This document shows, in pieces, positions 62,431 through 64,000 of a DNA stretch of 64,000 bases; the first letter of the stretch is position 1, and each line of letters opens with the position of its first letter. The notes under the pieces are model-generated. The model did not search any database and was not told where the DNA came from. It saw only the letters and a list, made by a program, of their open reading frames with translations. This DNA is from a virus, in IMG/VR virus record IMGVR_UViG_3300037882_003154, positions 1-64,000 of that record; one strand, given 5' to 3'. The position numbers and the translations under genes are program-made.

Positions 62431-63383
62431 TATTGTTCTTGCCTCAAGTGGTCTAAAAGAAACATAATTGACTCATCTAAGGTATAGTTTGGATACCATC
62501 CTGTTTGGTTAATAAATTTAGTGCAATCGGGTATCTGATAAGATATATCTACTGGTCGTAATAGTGACTTATCTTCTTCGGTAATAATATTGGCTTTAGT
62601 ATATGTTTTTAGTAGCTCTAGAAATTCACCAATAGATATAGTATTATCCCCACCTATATTATATATCTGACCAACATGACATTTTTGTGATGCCACCCAG
62701 TAAGAGGACATCGCATCACGAACATCTATCAGTGTTCTTACAGGCTTAAGATTGCCATGCTTCAAAACCCTTGCATTGCTCCGCTCAATATCTATAATTT
62801 GCTTAGCAAAAGCGGTAGCGAATATGTCTTTTCTACGGGGGTTTATATAGCTAAACATCCTTGTTGTTATAACTTTGAAACCATAAGAGTGAAAATAAGC
62901 TAAGCCGATTTTTTCTTGTGTTAGTTTAGATACAGCATATATGTTCTGGGGCTCTACCGGATGGGTCTCTGATATTGGGCACTCATCTTTGGAAGCAGCC
63001 CTGTATACCTCTGAGGTCATACAGTTCTGTATTATTGGATCTATACCAACCATCCTAATTGCTTCAAATAGGTTGATTGTATTATTTGTGTTATTTTGCA
63101 ATACGGCTATAGGATTAGAAAAACATACCTTAACATTCGCATGAGCTGCGAGATGAAAAACATAGTCTGGTTTTACATCTTTTATTGTGTGATATGTAGC
63201 GCTTAGATCATTAAGATCGCACTCATGTAATACCACATCGTCTTTAATCTCTCTTAAATTGTGTGCCGTTGCTGTACTATGCCAACGACTCACACCATGT
63301 ACCTCTACATTGGTGTGTGACAGTAGATATTCGGCTAAATAAGAAGCCCCCGATCCAGTAATTCCTGTTATTAAGGCTTTCAT
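62430..63383 (-). CDS. GDP-mannose 4,6-dehydratase-like SDR
   Basis: A 317-residue extended SDR. GITGSGASYLAEYLL (7-21), DYVFHLAAHANVK, MTSEVYR (S124, E125) and Y149-x3-K153 (YAVSK). The Q of the usual GITGQDGSYL is replaced by S and the D by G, so it is diverged. Later RMFSYINPRRKDIF matches the family. It may be a second GDP-mannose dehydratase or a GDP-4-keto sugar reductase. It starts in the stop of the radical SAM gene region and overlaps its successor at TAATG. Confidence 0.78.
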   Translation of the reverse strand: MKALITGITGSGASYLAEYLLSHTNVEVHGVSRWHSTATAHNLREIKDDVVLHECDLNDLSATYHTIKDVKPDYVFHLAAHANVKVCFSNPIAVLQNNTNNTINLFEAIRMVGIDPIIQNCMTSEVYRAASKDECPISETHPVEPQNIYAVSKLTQEKIGLAYFHSYGFKVITTRMFSYINPRRKDIFATAFAKQIIDIERSNARVLKHGNLKPVRTLIDVRDAMSSYWVASQKCHVGQIYNIGGDNTISIGEFLELLKTYTKANIITEEDKSLLRPVDISYQIPDCTKFINQTGWYPNYTLDESIMFLLDHLRQEQ

Positions 63384-63384
63384 C

Positions 63385-64000
63385 CTAATCTCCCAATATC
63401 TTTCTTTTAAGTTTAATCTTAGACATATCTTTTATGTTATTTACAGCTACTATACCAAATTTCTTCTCTACCAAAGATAAATATTCCGGTCCATTAAAAT
63501 AGATTTGCCATGCATCATCTCGAAACCTTAATATTTCTTCTGCTGTTAGTGTATCTGTTGGTAATGGCAGTGTATCATAAGACAAAAATGACCATCCAGC
63601 ATAGTTTTGTGGCAACTTATATTTTTTTTGTATAGCCTCATAATACAGGGGGCTTCCTGGCAAAGCCTGAGCAGCATACGCATTGTATGATTCGGTGTTG
63701 AGCTCTATGGCTAAATCTAAGGTTTGTTGCATTGTCTCCTTGGTATCACCGGGGAGCCCATATATATAATTTCCAATAACATTTAGGTCATGCCCCTTAA
63801 TCTTTTGCACTACATCTCTAATATTCACATCTTTAAAAGAGCCCTTAGATACTTCCTGTCTTATCGCTTGATTACCAGCCTCAATACCCAGGGCAAGCCA
63901 ATGAATACCGGCTTTTTTGAACATATCTAGATATTTTTCTCTAATTGTATCGCATCTACTATAAACCCAAATATTTAAGTCACCACCATATCCTCTTTCT
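63385..64000 (-). CDS. Radical SAM enzyme, C-terminal part (runs off the window)
   Basis: Partial gene. Its open frame continues to position 64000 and beyond. What is visible is the C-terminal part of a radical SAM enzyme: IWVYSRCDTIREKYLD (barrel strand), WLALGIEAGN, NVIGNYIYGLPGDT, LNTESYNAYAAQALPGSPLY. The N-terminus with the cluster motif and any cobalamin domain lies outside. Gene order next to the 4,6-dehydratase suggests a sugar modification role. Confidence 0.8.
   Translation of the reverse strand, partial: ERGYGGDLNIWVYSRCDTIREKYLDMFKKAGIHWLALGIEAGNQAIRQEVSKGSFKDVNIRDVVQKIKGHDLNVIGNYIYGLPGDTKETMQQTLDLAIELNTESYNAYAAQALPGSPLYYEAIQKKYKLPQNYAGWSFLSYDTLPLPTDTLTAEEILRFRDDAWQIYFNGPEYLSLVEKKFGIVAVNNIKDMSKIKLKRKILGD

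Noticed and set aside
1-64000. tRNA genes and CRISPR arrays
   Set aside because: No cloverleaf candidates and no repeat-spacer pattern were seen; the repeats at 1-230 are too few and unevenly spaced.

Overview
The window is part of the genome of a large, AT-rich, long-tailed double-stranded DNA phage (siphovirus-like Caudoviricetes), probably assembled from an environmental or otherwise little-studied source. The evidence is a packaging-head-tail gene order on the plus strand: small and large terminase, portal, protease/scaffold, decoration protein, major capsid protein, neck proteins, tail tube, a 1785-residue tape measure and large tail-tip proteins. There is no tail sheath gene, no ribosomal or tRNA gene, and genes overlap tightly (TAATG and ATGA junctions). 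The host cannot be named from sequence alone.

Layout. Positions 1-549 hold short direct repeats and one small minus-strand gene. Positions 550-6390 hold a small protein, a sigma-like factor, a terminase small subunit candidate, an unexpected GDP-mannose 4,6-dehydratase, an HNH nuclease, an ERCC4-type nuclease and the large terminase. Positions 6465-11973 are the head module and end in a strong intrinsic terminator. Positions 12104-19708 hold accessory virion proteins, including LamG-like and fibre-like proteins and two repeat proteins of an apparently new 20-residue solenoid type. Positions 19753-32636 hold neck, tail tube, chaperone-like genes and the tape measure, and 32655-41786 hold the tail tip. 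A recurring GTGTATTT motif sits about 40-85 bases upstream of most plus-strand transcription units and is probably the late promoter; the sigma-like protein at 728-1471 is the obvious candidate to read it.

At 41780 the gene direction reverses. From 64000 down to 41776 everything is on the minus strand. The last part of this strand carries a nuclease, a roughly 700-base gene-free region that looks like a large structured noncoding RNA ending in a perfect intrinsic terminator, and small DNA-metabolism genes. Positions 45670-64000 are a long glycan and sugar-modification operon: two nucleotide-sugar short-chain dehydrogenases, a GHMP sugar kinase, a DegT-family enzyme whose catalytic lysine is replaced by histidine (as in ColD and RfbH 3-dehydratases), a minimal split thiamine-diphosphate enzyme, a 2-oxoglutarate oxygenase, an aldo/keto reductase, a cobalamin-type radical SAM enzyme interrupted by an intein in its iron-sulfur motif, a second radical SAM enzyme, a methyltransferase and at least six glycosyltransferase-like proteins, three of them tandem paralogues.

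Together the sugar genes suggest that the phage makes a GDP-linked deoxysugar (GDP-mannose to 4-keto-6-deoxy to 3,6-dideoxy, possibly carbon-branched and methylated) and transfers it to a glycan on the virion or the host surface. The most distinctive items are the large RNA candidate (42290-43006), the radical SAM intein (54286-55383), the 20-residue solenoid proteins, the promoter/attenuator arrangement before the tape measure, and the complete deoxysugar pathway.
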